Assembly: GCA_964412375.1 (NCBI GenBank)
Contig: CAYPOD010000015.1
Span: 10,078 to 74,077 of the forward strand
Source of the DNA: CADEDV01 sp964412375
Lineage (GTDB): Bacteria > Bacteroidota > Bacteroidia > Chitinophagales > Chitinophagaceae
Length of the DNA stretch: 64,000 nucleotides
Direction of reading: 5' to 3'
In this document: positions 8,043-16,727 of the stretch, piece after piece
Numbering within the stretch: the stretch's first letter is position 1
How the letters are laid out: every line of letters starts with the position of its first letter
Notes under the pieces: model-generated
Databases searched by the model: none
The model's input: only the letters and a program-made list of their open reading frames with translations
Told to the model about the DNA's origin: nothing
Program-made: the position numbers and the translations under genes

Positions 8043-9446
8043 ATGACCAACTCGTACCGCGACCTGGTTAAGCAAACCTTCAACTTTCCGCAGGAAGGTC
8101 TCGACGTAAACGAGGAAGGCTATCTCAGTTTTAACGGCCTTGACCTGAAAGCCCTGATCCAGAAGTATGGCACCCCGATGAAATTAAGCTACCTGCCCAA
8201 GATCGGCATGCAGATTAAAAAGGCGAAGATGATGTTTGCCAATGCTATCAAGAAACATCGCTATGAAGGCAAATACCACTATTGCTATTGCACAAAAAGT
8301 TCGCATTTCTCCTTTGTGGTAGAAGAAGCACTGAAGCATGACATCCATTTGGAAACTTCCTATGCTTACGATATCGAGATCATCAAGAAGCTATATGAGA
8401 AAAAGAGGATCACAAAAGACATTCATATCATTTGCAATGGTTATAAACAAAAGGGTTATACCCGTAGAATAGCCGGTCTGCTCAATACTGGTTTCATCAA
8501 TGTAATTCCCATACTGGACAACAAGGAAGAACTCAGGGAGTATGCAAAAACAGTAAAGGTCCCTTTTAAACTAGGGATCAGGGTGGCGGCTGAAGAAGAG
8601 CCTACATTTCCTTTTTATACATCAAGACTGGGCATCCGGGCCAAAGATATTCTTGAGTTTTATGTGGACAGGATTGAAGGCTATGAAAGCAAGTTCCAGC
8701 TCAAAATGCTTCACATCTTTCTCAATAAAGGTATCAAAGATGATATTTATTACTGGAGCGAACTTAATAAGATCATCAATCTCTATTGCCAGCTCAAGAA
8801 AATCTGCCCGGAACTGGATTCAATCAATATCGGTGGCGGGTTTCCTATCAAACATTCACTCGGGTTTGATTATGACTACCAGTTTATGATCAATGAGATC
8901 GTAAAAAACATCAAGGTTGCTTGTAAAAAAGCCAAGGTCCCTATGCCGCATATTTTCACAGAGTTTGGAAGCTATACAGTGGGAGAGAGCATGGCACATA
9001 TTTACAGTGTTATTGGTTCAAAAGTTCAGAATGACCGGGAAACCTGGTACATGATTGATTCTTCTTTTATCACCACATTACCTGACACATGGGGTATTGG
9101 TGAAAAATTCCTGATGCTGCCGGTAAATAAATGGGACTCCGAATACCAACGGGTGGTGCTGGGGGGAATTACCTGCGACAGCCACGATTATTATGACTCT
9201 GAAGAACACATCAACGAAGTGTTTCTTCCAAAAGTAAACGGCGATGAGCCTTTGTATGTTGGATTTTTTCATACCGGAGCCTACCAGGACCAGATAAGTG
9301 GCTATGGAGGTATTAAGCATTGCCTGATCCCATCACCCAAACATGTGATTGTTGGTTATGACAAAAACGGAAAGCTGACGGACTGGCTTTATGCAAAAGA
9401 GCAAACTGCACAAAGCATGTTGAAAATATTAGGGTATGTAAAATGA
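8043..9446 (+). CDS. speA: PLP-dependent decarboxylase, arginine decarboxylase type
   Basis: 467 residues, an alanine-racemase-fold (type III) PLP decarboxylase of the kind annotated as arginine decarboxylase in Bacteroidota. Visible features: the Schiff-base lysine candidate in HYCYCTKSS (K85), a PLP-phosphate loop NIGGGFP, and the C-terminal active-site motif TCDSHDYY. It would convert arginine to agmatine for polyamine synthesis. It is shorter than E. coli SpeA (about 650). Ornithine or diaminopimelate specificity cannot be excluded from sequence alone. The ATG at 8043 is preferred over a TTG 24 bp upstream. Confidence 0.8.
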   Translation: MTNSYRDLVKQTFNFPQEGLDVNEEGYLSFNGLDLKALIQKYGTPMKLSYLPKIGMQIKKAKMMFANAIKKHRYEGKYHYCYCTKSSHFSFVVEEALKHDIHLETSYAYDIEIIKKLYEKKRITKDIHIICNGYKQKGYTRRIAGLLNTGFINVIPILDNKEELREYAKTVKVPFKLGIRVAAEEEPTFPFYTSRLGIRAKDILEFYVDRIEGYESKFQLKMLHIFLNKGIKDDIYYWSELNKIINLYCQLKKICPELDSINIGGGFPIKHSLGFDYDYQFMINEIVKNIKVACKKAKVPMPHIFTEFGSYTVGESMAHIYSVIGSKVQNDRETWYMIDSSFITTLPDTWGIGEKFLMLPVNKWDSEYQRVVLGGITCDSHDYYDSEEHINEVFLPKVNGDEPLYVGFFHTGAYQDQISGYGGIKHCLIPSPKHVIVGYDKNGKLTDWLYAKEQTAQSMLKILGYVK

Positions 9447-9457
9447 TGCTGTTAAAT

Positions 9458-9493
9458 AAAAAAGACCCGGGGTGATCACTCCGGGTCTTTTTT
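9458..9493. terminator. Bidirectional terminator between convergent genes
   Basis: AAAAAAGACCCGG and CCGGGTCTTTTTT form a perfect stem with A- and T-tracts on either side. It serves both the decarboxylase gene (plus) and the lipoprotein gene (minus). Confidence 0.9.
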
Positions 9494-9499
9494 CAATGA

Positions 9500-9838
9500 T
9501 CAGTAGCGGCCCCGCTTACTGTATTTCTTTCCAAACCTTTTCCACTCCCTGTATTCAAAATTGCTGTACCTCACTTTTTTCACTTGTTTTTTGTCAAGAT
9601 AAAACCTGTTGTCATAACCTTGCCAGTAAACAAATCCCTGCCGGTTGCGATGAAAAAACCTTCCATCTGGATTTCGGCTCATGGTAAAGCCCGGGCTGGG
9701 ACTGAGGATAAGAGGTACATTCGCATTGAAACGGGCTTGTTGCGGGGCAACATGGTATTCACGACCCGTGCTGCAGCTGGCAGCACCACCAATGATCACC
9801 ATAAGGACTACCGCTTGTACAATTTTTATCATTTTCAT
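9500..9838 (-). CDS. Small lipoprotein of unknown function
   Basis: 112 residues with a lipoprotein signal: a hydrophobic stretch (IVQAVVLMVIIGGAAS) and lipobox GAASC with Cys22. The mature part is basic and rich in aromatic residues, with the segment GRFFHRNRQGFVYWQGYDNRFYLD and a Lys/Arg-rich tail. No family is recognised. It is lipid-anchored in the cell envelope. It diverges from the next gene over a 61-bp spacer. Confidence 0.75.
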   Translation of the reverse strand: MKMIKIVQAVVLMVIIGGAASCSTGREYHVAPQQARFNANVPLILSPSPGFTMSRNPDGRFFHRNRQGFVYWQGYDNRFYLDKKQVKKVRYSNFEYREWKRFGKKYSKRGRY

Positions 9839-9899
9839 GGTTTATGATTTTACATTAGGCAAACAATCCATTTGCCGGAAACTCTTAAAAGACATTAGT

Positions 9900-10352
9900 A
9901 TGAGATTTATTCTGATTGCATTAACATTAACGCTATTGCAAAATGTATCAGCGCAGACCACAGAAGATTCAGTGAAAACGACAGTGAACCGATTATTTGT
10001 TGCCATGAAAAATGCCGATGGCGAAATGCTGAAAAGCTGTTTTGCCGACAGCGCCATATTGCAAACAATAACCCGTAATAAAGAAGGAGTGACCGTGGTA
10101 CGCAGCGAAAACCCCGGGGATTTTGCAAAAGCTGTAGCATCAATGCCGAAAAACGCAGCTGATGAACGCATCAGTTTTGAAACCGTTAAAATTGACGGTC
10201 CCCTGGCAATGGTATGGACACCTTATAATTTTTATTACGACGGGAAATTCAGTCATTGCGGAGTCAATTCATTCCAGTTGGTTCGCTTCAATGGTGAGTG
10301 GAAGATTCAATACCTGATTGATACAAGAAGAAAGCAGGGGTGTAACCAGTAA
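9900..10352 (+). CDS. Secreted NTF2-like (SnoaL/DUF4440 type) protein
   Basis: 150 residues. A signal peptide (RFILIALTLTLLQNVSAQ) is followed by one NTF2-like domain: helix (VKTTVNRLFVAMKNADGEMLKSCF), strands with VKIDGPLAMVWTPYNFYYDGKFSHCG, and the C-terminal SFQLVRFNGEWKIQYL typical of the fold. Such proteins are small exported binding or enzyme-like domains with no general function. The ATG at 9900 is chosen for the signal peptide; longer upstream frames overlap the divergent lipoprotein gene. Confidence 0.85.
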   Translation: MRFILIALTLTLLQNVSAQTTEDSVKTTVNRLFVAMKNADGEMLKSCFADSAILQTITRNKEGVTVVRSENPGDFAKAVASMPKNAADERISFETVKIDGPLAMVWTPYNFYYDGKFSHCGVNSFQLVRFNGEWKIQYLIDTRRKQGCNQ

Positions 10353-10382
10353 AAAAGATCACCCCTCGTAGAAACGGGGGGT
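10351..10382 (-). terminator. Terminator of the Hsp20 gene
   Basis: On the minus strand, ACCCCCCG and CGAGGGGT pair and are followed by GATCTTTTTT. It overlaps the stop of the convergent NTF2-like gene. Confidence 0.65.
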
Positions 10383-10433
10383 GGTAAACCAAAACCAACT
10401 GCTTATGAGAAAATCGTTACAATCAATATGACG

Positions 10434-10877
10434 TTACAGGATGTTTATTTCTTGTGCTGCCGGTTTGACGATTTCTTTCTTCGGAAGGTTTAATGTTAAT
10501 ATGCCATTAACATATTTTGCTTCTATTCCAGCCGCATCAATCTTTTCATCCAGTGTAAAAGATCTTTTGAAAGAGCGATAGCTGTATTCACGGCGTATCT
10601 GTTTATTGTTTTCCTGTTTCAGTTCATCTTTCTTTTCCGCAGAAATGGTAAGAATGTTCTGATCCAGGTTTACTTTAAAATCCGTTTTTTCAAAACCCGG
10701 TGCCACTACATCAAGAGCATATCCTTTCTCGTTTTCGGTAATGTTAACCGGCACATAATTTTTCCAGTGTGTTGCGGCTTCATTACTGAACAATGACGGT
10801 AGTTCGGTGAAAAAGTCATCAACAAAATTGTTAAGACTTCTTTCAAAAGGCTTGCGGTTGAATTTTACCATTGTCAT
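10434..10877 (-). CDS. Small heat-shock protein, Hsp20/alpha-crystallin family
   Basis: 147 residues, a normal length. The alpha-crystallin domain runs from about 45 to the end, with the start VPVNITENEKGYALDVVAPGF, the central ILTISAEKKDE, and the diagnostic GILTLNLPKKE. It is a cytoplasmic ATP-independent holdase for unfolding proteins. An IxI-like C-terminus (INIL) is present, as used for oligomer contacts. It is monocistronic. The upstream region (10878-11000) is AT-rich and shows no clear heat-shock element that I can name. Confidence 0.95.
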   Translation of the reverse strand: MTMVKFNRKPFERSLNNFVDDFFTELPSLFSNEAATHWKNYVPVNITENEKGYALDVVAPGFEKTDFKVNLDQNILTISAEKKDELKQENNKQIRREYSYRSFKRSFTLDEKIDAAGIEAKYVNGILTLNLPKKEIVKPAAQEINIL

Positions 10878-11075
10878 AGCTATATAATTTTTTGGTTAAT
10901 AATTTTTTTCAAGGCTGGGTGTTCAAACTGTGTACCACCGGCTTTTCCCTTAAAATTTCCTGTCACTAATTCCAGGATCACCTAATTTGGAAAGACAAAA
11001 TTTCCGAAATGAGAAATTTTTGCTGCCAGAATTTCCAATTTTAAGCGTACAAACTATTACACTGAACTTTTTCGT

Positions 11076-11083
11076 TAACTTTG
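11076..11083 (+). promoter_or_regulatory. -7 element before the bacilliredoxin gene
   Basis: TAACTTTG fits TAnnTTTG and lies 24 bp before the ATG. No TTG -33 at a standard distance. Confidence 0.45.
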
Positions 11084-11107
11084 CGTTCCATTTTAAAACA
11101 CATAATC

Positions 11108-11536
11108 ATGTATCCAGCAGAGATAGTAGTACCTATGAAGGAGGAATTGACAGAGAACGGTTTTACAGAGTTGTTAACCTCTGCCGATGTTGAATCTCAA
11201 TTGGCAAAAGAAGGTACCACCCTTGTTATGATCAATTCGGTTTGTGGTTGTTCAGCCGGAACGGCCCGCCCGGGAGTGCTCATGGCAGTAGCGAACAGCC
11301 AGGTGAAGCCTGATTACCTGACTACCAGTTTTGCAGGGTTTGATATTGAAGCCGTTAAAACACTCCGCCAGCATTTGTTACCTTACCCGCCTTCTTCACC
11401 TGCTATTGCCTTGTTCAAAAACGGGCAATTAGTTCACTTTATTGAAAGACACCAGATCGAAGGCCGCCCGGCTCCGGTTATTGCCCACAACCTGATAGGT
11501 GCTTTTGAGCAACACTGCACAACTGCAACAGCCTGA
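11108..11536 (+). CDS. BrxA/BrxB family bacilliredoxin (DUF1094)
   Basis: 142 residues, family-typical. The active-site motif is C46-G-C48 in NSVCGCSAGTARPG, the CGC signature of BrxA/BrxB. In Firmicutes these proteins remove bacillithiol from mixed disulfides; whether this organism makes bacillithiol is not shown here, although many Bacteroidota carry BrxA/B-like proteins. The C-terminal IEGRPAPVIAHNLIGAF is also conserved. The ATG at 11108 begins the family start MYPAEIV. Single gene with its own terminator. Confidence 0.93.
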   Translation: MYPAEIVVPMKEELTENGFTELLTSADVESQLAKEGTTLVMINSVCGCSAGTARPGVLMAVANSQVKPDYLTTSFAGFDIEAVKTLRQHLLPYPPSSPAIALFKNGQLVHFIERHQIEGRPAPVIAHNLIGAFEQHCTTATA

Positions 11537-11557
11537 AATCTGTAAATTGAATAAACG

Positions 11558-11588
11558 AGCCTTTCTGCATCCAGGAAGGCTTTTTTTA
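11558..11588 (+). terminator. Terminator after the bacilliredoxin gene
   Basis: AGCCTTTCTG / CCAGGAAGGCT stem, 10 bp with one G-T pair, followed by TTTTTTT. Confidence 0.88.
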
Positions 11589-11660
11589 TGGCCTTTATCT
11601 TTTTGAGTAACTCTCAATTTGAGTTGTATATTCGTTGCTATTTAATAACCCACCGAATAA

Positions 11661-12965
11661 ATGTATCCTAATTTATACTACGCTTTCAGGGACCTTTTTG
11701 GAGTTGAATGGACGTCCCTTCGGTTCGTTAATTCATTCGGTTTTTTTGTTGCCATAGCGTTTATTCTTGCTGCAGTGGTGTTGGTGACAGAATTGAAACG
11801 CAAAAGTAAACAGGGTTTATTGCAGCCAACAGAAATGCAGATCATGGTGGGTCAGCCTGCTACGGCCAGCGAATTGGCGCTGAATTTTTTGCTTGGTTTT
11901 TTGTTAGGCTATAAAATCGTTGCTCTATTTATTTTGGGTGATGCAGCCAGCGATGATCCGCAGGCCTTTATATTTTCTACACTAGGAAGCTGGCCTGCAG
12001 GCATTGGGCTGGGACTGTTGTTTGCCGGGCTGAAGTGGCGGGAAAAAAACAAACAAAAACTGGCCAAACCGGAAAAACGAGTTTTGCGAATTTGGCCTCA
12101 TGACCGGGTAGGGGAGATAACTATCATTGCACTCGTATTCGGACTTATCGGCGCCAAACTCTTTGATATTTTTGAAAATTGGAGTGAATTTGTAAAAAGA
12201 CCATCCGATTTTCTGTTCTCTCCTTCGGGTCTCACATTTTATGGTGGTTTGATTTGCGCTGCAGCGGCAATCTGGTGGTATGCCCGCAAACACAAGATTG
12301 GATTCTGGCACCTGAATGATGCCGCAGCACCTGCCCTGATGCTGGCTTATGCAGTTGGGAGGATTGGTTGCCAGGTTTCAGGAGATGGGGATTGGGGAAT
12401 TTATAATTCAGCTTATATTGTCAATAACCAGCAAAAAGTGGTAGTCGCAGCTCCGGGTGAATTCAAAAAGAGCCTTGATACAAATGCTGCTTATTTTTTT
12501 AATTCGGGGCAGCGCCTTGAGGATGTACCCGCTGCCAGTTTTAAAAGACCGGGAGCATTGGGATTCTTGCCACACTGGTTTTTTGCCTATAACTATCCGC
12601 ATAATGTGAACGAAGTGGGAACCGACATCCCTGGCTGTGAGGATAAAAAGTATTGCAAGCAACTTCCGGTACCGGTTTATCCTACTCCCTTGTACGAAAC
12701 TATTTTTTGCCTGGGTCTTTTTTCTGTACTTTGGGCATTAAGAAAGAAATTGAAAGTGCCGGGAACATTGTTTGCTCTTTACCTGGTTTTTAATGGCATA
12801 GAAAGGTTCTTTATAGAAAAGATCAGGGTAAACAACACAATTAACCTGTTTGGCTTTCACCCTTCCCAGGCCGAGGTGATTTCCACCCTGATATTTTTAG
12901 CAGGTGCAGGGTTGTGGTTTTATTTGAAAAGGAACGCCGGAAAAAATATAAATCCAGCTTCGTAG
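11661..12965 (+). CDS. lgt: Prolipoprotein diacylglyceryl transferase, Bacteroidota variant
   Basis: Transfers diacylglycerol from phosphatidylglycerol to the lipobox Cys of prolipoproteins at the inner membrane. 434 residues, much longer than the 260-300 usual elsewhere, mainly because of a loop around 250-340. Several membrane segments are visible (for example 25-43, 75-92, 152-170, 218-232). The Lgt signature region reads GLTFYGGLI (Y194) and GRIGCQVSGDGDWG (R234, C237), where E. coli has FHGG and GRLGNFINGELWG. The family assignment is firm; the changed residues are discussed as a finding. Confidence 0.9.
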   Translation: MYPNLYYAFRDLFGVEWTSLRFVNSFGFFVAIAFILAAVVLVTELKRKSKQGLLQPTEMQIMVGQPATASELALNFLLGFLLGYKIVALFILGDAASDDPQAFIFSTLGSWPAGIGLGLLFAGLKWREKNKQKLAKPEKRVLRIWPHDRVGEITIIALVFGLIGAKLFDIFENWSEFVKRPSDFLFSPSGLTFYGGLICAAAAIWWYARKHKIGFWHLNDAAAPALMLAYAVGRIGCQVSGDGDWGIYNSAYIVNNQQKVVVAAPGEFKKSLDTNAAYFFNSGQRLEDVPAASFKRPGALGFLPHWFFAYNYPHNVNEVGTDIPGCEDKKYCKQLPVPVYPTPLYETIFCLGLFSVLWALRKKLKVPGTLFALYLVFNGIERFFIEKIRVNNTINLFGFHPSQAEVISTLIFLAGAGLWFYLKRNAGKNINPAS

Positions 12966-13127
12966 ATCCATATAGTGGAAAACATTTGACACGTAGTAGA
13001 GATTCTACACCCTCTGAAACCCCTGCTGGTATTGACTTTTAGCGGAATTAACCAAAACAGGTATCCGTCGGAACAAATTACAGCAATATTTTATACCCAA
13101 TGACTATGAGATTCCGGCTTTGCGATG

Positions 13128-13135
13128 TATTTTTG
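13128..13135 (+). promoter_or_regulatory. Candidate -7 element before the primary sigma factor gene
   Basis: TATTTTTG matches TAnnTTTG, about 100 bp before the ATG. The 273-bp region between lgt and the sigma factor gene otherwise holds no supported gene. Confidence 0.4.
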
Positions 13136-13238
13136 CAAACGGACTTGGACGGTTCTATTTTTAACCCCCTCTTTGCAACATTACGCAAACAAAGTCTGTC
13201 ATTTATTCGTTCTTTACTAAACAGAGAGGATTTACACT

Positions 13239-14096
13239 ATGAGGCAGCTCAAAATTGCCACCCAGATTACGAACAGGGATTCTCAGGCCGTTGAGAAGTA
13301 CCTCCAGGAGATCTCGAAAATTTCGATGATCACTCCTGAGGAGGAAACTACATTGGCACAACGCATCAAAATGGGGGATCAAAAAGCACTGGATAAGTTA
13401 GTTCAGGCTAATCTCCGGTTTGTGGTGTCAGTGGCCAAGCAGTATCAGCACCAGGGATTATCACTGAGTGACCTTATTAACGAGGGCAACCTCGGCTTAA
13501 TTAAAGCGGCACAACGCTTTGACGAAACCAAGGGTTTCAAATTCATTTCATACGCCGTTTGGTGGATTCGCCAGTCCATCCTGCAGGCGTTGGCAGAGCA
13601 GGGCAGATTAGTCCGCTTGCCTCAAAACAAAATTGGCACCTACAACAAAGCCAACAAAGCTTACATGGCTTTCGAGCAGGAACATGAAAGAGAGCCATCA
13701 ACAGAAGAATTGGCCGAATTGCTTGAAATGAGCGAAACGGAAATCAACAATATCTTCCAGAGCAACACCCGTCACACTTCTTTGGATGCACCTGTGCATG
13801 AAGCAGAGGATGTGGCAATGGGGGATCTCCTGGAAGGTAGTGATGATACTGACGATGATGTAATGAAAGATTCGTTGAGAAACGAAATTCGCCGGGTGCT
13901 GAAATCACTCAGTCCCCGTGAAGCAGAGATCGTCAATGCTTATTTTGGCCTGGATGGAGAAAATGGCGTTACCATTGAACAAATTGGCCAGAAATATGAT
14001 CTGACCAAGGAACGCATCCGCCAGATCAAAGAAAGAGCTATCAAACGTTTACAAAAAGCCCGTTACAGCAGTGCTTTAAAAGCATACCTGGGCTAA
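13239..14096 (+). CDS. rpoD: Primary RNA polymerase sigma factor (RpoD/SigA)
   Basis: 285 residues, the short form typical of Bacteroidota, lacking region 1.1. Visible parts: region 1.2 (SQAVEKYLQEISKI), region 2 with core-binding and melting motifs (NLRFVVSVAKQYQ, GLIKAAQRFDETKGFKFISY, WWIRQSI), region 3, and region 4 HTH (VTIEQIGQKYDLTKERIRQIKERA). Replacement of usual -35 and -10 recognition residues in this phylum fits the TTG/TAnnTTTG promoters seen in the window. It forms a single gene closed by a strong terminator. Confidence 0.97.
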   Translation: MRQLKIATQITNRDSQAVEKYLQEISKISMITPEEETTLAQRIKMGDQKALDKLVQANLRFVVSVAKQYQHQGLSLSDLINEGNLGLIKAAQRFDETKGFKFISYAVWWIRQSILQALAEQGRLVRLPQNKIGTYNKANKAYMAFEQEHEREPSTEELAELLEMSETEINNIFQSNTRHTSLDAPVHEAEDVAMGDLLEGSDDTDDDVMKDSLRNEIRRVLKSLSPREAEIVNAYFGLDGENGVTIEQIGQKYDLTKERIRQIKERAIKRLQKARYSSALKAYLG

Positions 14097-14125
14097 TGAT
14101 TTTTTAAATTGGTGGGTTTATTTTT

Positions 14126-14165
14126 AACTACTCCGGTCAATGTATTTTGATCGGAGTAGTTGTTT
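14126..14165 (+). terminator. Terminator after rpoD
   Basis: AACTACTCCGGTCA and TGATCGGAGTAGTT form a long stem (one G-T pair) followed by a short T-rich stretch. Confidence 0.85.
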
Positions 14166-14280
14166 TATGGAATCGTCCTGCACAGTTTTTACACAGAGCA
14201 ATCCCCTTAGTAATATATAAGACTGATTTATTGAATGTTTCGGTTTACTTTTGCTGAATTTTCTAAAACGAAGCAGGGAT

Positions 14281-15222
14281 ATGGAAACAACAGAAAGAAC
14301 ACATTGTCTCATTATAGGTTCAGGACCTGCAGGCTACACAGCAGCTATTTATGCTGCCAGGGCCAATCTTAAACCGGTTTTATACCAGGGCATTCAGCCC
14401 GGCGGACAGCTTACCATAACAACAGAAGTTGAAAATTATCCCGGTTATGCGGATGGTGTACAAGGGCCGGAAATGATGGTGCATTTTGAAAAACAGGCTA
14501 GCCGCATGGGAGCTGATATCCGGTATGGACTTGCAACTAAAGTTGATTTTTCATCACAACCTTTTAAGGTGCAGATTGATGAAGAAAAATGGATAGAAGC
14601 TGATTCCGTTATCATCGCAACCGGTGCATCTGCCAAATGGCTGGGGCTGGAAAGTGAACAGCGGCTAAATGGTTTTGGAGTGAGTGCCTGTGCTGTGTGT
14701 GACGGGTTTTTCTTCAGGGGAAAAGAAGTGGCAATTGTCGGAGCTGGTGATACGGCTGCTGAAGAAGCGCTGTATCTCTCAAAATTGTCTCCGAAGGTTC
14801 ACATGTTTGTGCGCCGTGATGCTATGCGGGCCAGCAAAGTGATGCAGGACAGGGTATTGAATGCTCCTAATATCGAAGTGTACTGGAACACTAATACAGA
14901 AGAAGTGTTGGGTGATAAAAAAGTGGAAGGGGTTCGTATAAAGAACAATAAAACCGGAGAGATAAAAGAAGTGCCTGTCCAGGGATTTTTTGTTGCCATT
15001 GGCCACCAGCCAAATTCAGAAATTTTCAAAGGCTGGTTAGAAATGGATGAAGCCGGTTATATCAAAACAGTGCCGGGCACTTCCAGAACAAATATTGAAG
15101 GGGTGTTTGCTGCAGGTGATGTGCAGGACAAGGTGTACCGGCAGGCTGTTACAGCAGCCGGCAGTGGTTGCATGGCGGCCCTGGATGCCGAACGTTACCT
15201 CAGTGCCAAAGGAATTCATTAA
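14281..15222 (+). CDS. trxB: Thioredoxin-disulfide reductase
   Basis: NADPH-dependent FAD enzyme that reduces thioredoxin. 313 residues, normal. It shows the N-terminal FAD motif (IIGSGPAGYTAAIYAARA), the redox-active C137-A-V-C140 in SACAVCDGFF, the NADPH motif (VAIVGAGDTAAEEA) with a basic patch after it (RRDAMRAS), and the C-terminal GVFAAGDVQDKVYRQ. The ATG at 14281 is chosen because the FAD domain starts right after it. A TACTTTTG element (14246-14253) lies upstream. folB begins 11 bp after the stop, so the two are probably co-transcribed. Confidence 0.97.
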   Translation: METTERTHCLIIGSGPAGYTAAIYAARANLKPVLYQGIQPGGQLTITTEVENYPGYADGVQGPEMMVHFEKQASRMGADIRYGLATKVDFSSQPFKVQIDEEKWIEADSVIIATGASAKWLGLESEQRLNGFGVSACAVCDGFFFRGKEVAIVGAGDTAAEEALYLSKLSPKVHMFVRRDAMRASKVMQDRVLNAPNIEVYWNTNTEEVLGDKKVEGVRIKNNKTGEIKEVPVQGFFVAIGHQPNSEIFKGWLEMDEAGYIKTVPGTSRTNIEGVFAAGDVQDKVYRQAVTAAGSGCMAALDAERYLSAKGIH

Positions 15223-15232
15223 AGTAAGTGGT

Positions 15233-15595
15233 ATGACTTCCCTGATAACCGTAGAATTGAAACAGGTTCGCTTTTTTGCATTTCATGGCTTGTATGAAGA
15301 AGAAAAGCGGGAAGGAAATGATTTTGAAGTGAGCCTTGCTGTTTCGTTTTTCCCGCAAACAGATGTGATCAATTCAATCCGGGAAACAATCAATTATGCA
15401 GTGTTGTATGAAATAGTAAATGCTGAAATGCAGGAACCGAGGGATCTGCTGGAAACACTAACGATGACCATGGCTGCTAAGATTAAAACGGCATACCCGG
15501 AGGTGAAAAAGATCACTATTTCCATCACCAAACTGAACCCGCCAATCCCGGGCATCAAAGGAAGCACAGCTGTAACCTACTCTAAAGAATGGTAA
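15233..15595 (+). CDS. folB: Dihydroneopterin aldolase
   Basis: 120 residues, the FolB length. It cleaves 7,8-dihydroneopterin to 6-hydroxymethyl-dihydropterin in folate synthesis. The family pattern is clear: VRFFAFHGLYEEEKREGNDFEVSL (substrate-binding Tyr and Glu), INYAVLYEIV, and the C-terminal ITKLNPPIPG. It follows trxB by 11 bp. The stop is 3 bp from the convergent lactonase gene. Confidence 0.93.
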   Translation: MTSLITVELKQVRFFAFHGLYEEEKREGNDFEVSLAVSFFPQTDVINSIRETINYAVLYEIVNAEMQEPRDLLETLTMTMAAKIKTAYPEVKKITISITKLNPPIPGIKGSTAVTYSKEW

Positions 15596-15598
15596 CGA

Positions 15599-16726
15599 TC
15601 ATCTGATCCATTTGATACAAACAGGTTTGCCGACTGAAATGCGATTTTTTGTATCGGAGAGCAATCCCGTTTCCTTATCCCTTTTAAAAATCACAATCTC
15701 GTCGCTGTTCTGGTTGGCAACCAACAGAAAATTACCGGTGGGATCAAAATTGAAATTACGGGGTGTTTTTCCAAGGGTGGAGTGATGGTCTGTCAATGTC
15801 AGCATGCCTGTGTTGCTGTCAATACCAAATATGGCAATCGTATTGGATTCGCCCCGGTTGCTAGCATAAAGAAATTTCCCGTCCGGGGAAACGTGGATGT
15901 CTGCACTACCAGCCGGTCCGCTATACTCTGGTGGCAATGCAGAAATATTCTGCAAGAGGTGTAACTCACCTTTGTTATAGTGGTAGGCCGAAATACTTCC
16001 CGATAATTCCTCCAGCAAATAGGCAAATCGTCCATTGGGGCTGAAATCGAAATGACGGGGTCCGGTGCCGGCTTCCGTCATATGGAATGGAATTTTTGCA
16101 GGATCCAGTTTTCCTTTTTTTTGGGCAAAGGAATAGATCATCACTTTGTCAATACCAAGGTCGGGAACAAACAGGAATTTATTGTCTTTTGAAAAAACGG
16201 TGGCATGTACATGAGGCGCTGTTTGCCGTTGTGCATTCACACTATATCCTTCATGTTTTATCACAGTAGCGGCCTTGTTCAGTGTCCCGTATGAATTTGC
16301 TTTGAATACTGCAAAGGAGCCACCGCTGTAGTTCCCTGCTGCCACCCAGCGACCGGTTTTGTCAACAGCAATATAACAGGGGTGATCACCTTCGCTTGAC
16401 TGCGAATTTAGAAAAGTGAGCATACCACTTGACTTATCAAAAGAATAGGCAGAGATAGTCGCTTTTTCTTTAGCTCCTTCATTCACTGCATAAACAAATT
16501 GCTGATTGGGTGAAACAGCTAAATAGGACGGATCATCTGCAGCAGTTTTGCTGACATAAGTGGCTTCCCCTGTGTTGCTGTTGAATTTATAAACATATAT
16601 ACCCTCACTTTTTCCGCCGGAAGAACTGGTATAAGTGCCGATCAGCATATAGTGTTCATGTGTAGCCAACTGGCCAAACCCGTCCAATAGTTGGAAAGTA
16701 AAGGCAAGGGTTAATAAATATCTCAT
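15599..16726 (-). CDS. Exported lactonase-family beta-propeller protein
   Basis: 375 residues of the 7-bladed lactonase/6-phosphogluconolactonase (Pgl/YbhE) family. A short signal-like N-terminus (RYLLTLAFTFQLLDGFGQ) is followed by blades with repeated motifs such as YLAVSPNQQFVYAVNE, FSPNGRFAYLLEE, HVSPDGKFLYASNRG and FNFDPTGNFLLVANQ. If the signal works, it acts outside the cytoplasm and so is unlikely to serve the pentose phosphate pathway directly. The start is 1 bp after the purC stop, indicating translational coupling with purC; a start nine codons further up would overlap purC. Confidence 0.88.
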   Translation of the reverse strand: MRYLLTLAFTFQLLDGFGQLATHEHYMLIGTYTSSSGGKSEGIYVYKFNSNTGEATYVSKTAADDPSYLAVSPNQQFVYAVNEGAKEKATISAYSFDKSSGMLTFLNSQSSEGDHPCYIAVDKTGRWVAAGNYSGGSFAVFKANSYGTLNKAATVIKHEGYSVNAQRQTAPHVHATVFSKDNKFLFVPDLGIDKVMIYSFAQKKGKLDPAKIPFHMTEAGTGPRHFDFSPNGRFAYLLEELSGSISAYHYNKGELHLLQNISALPPEYSGPAGSADIHVSPDGKFLYASNRGESNTIAIFGIDSNTGMLTLTDHHSTLGKTPRNFNFDPTGNFLLVANQNSDEIVIFKRDKETGLLSDTKNRISVGKPVCIKWIR

Positions 16727-16727
16727 G

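Noticed and set aside
13100..13294. Small plus-strand frame overlapping the start of rpoD
   Set aside because: It overlaps the sigma factor in another frame, and no homologous pattern or start context supports it. The region is better explained as the rpoD leader.
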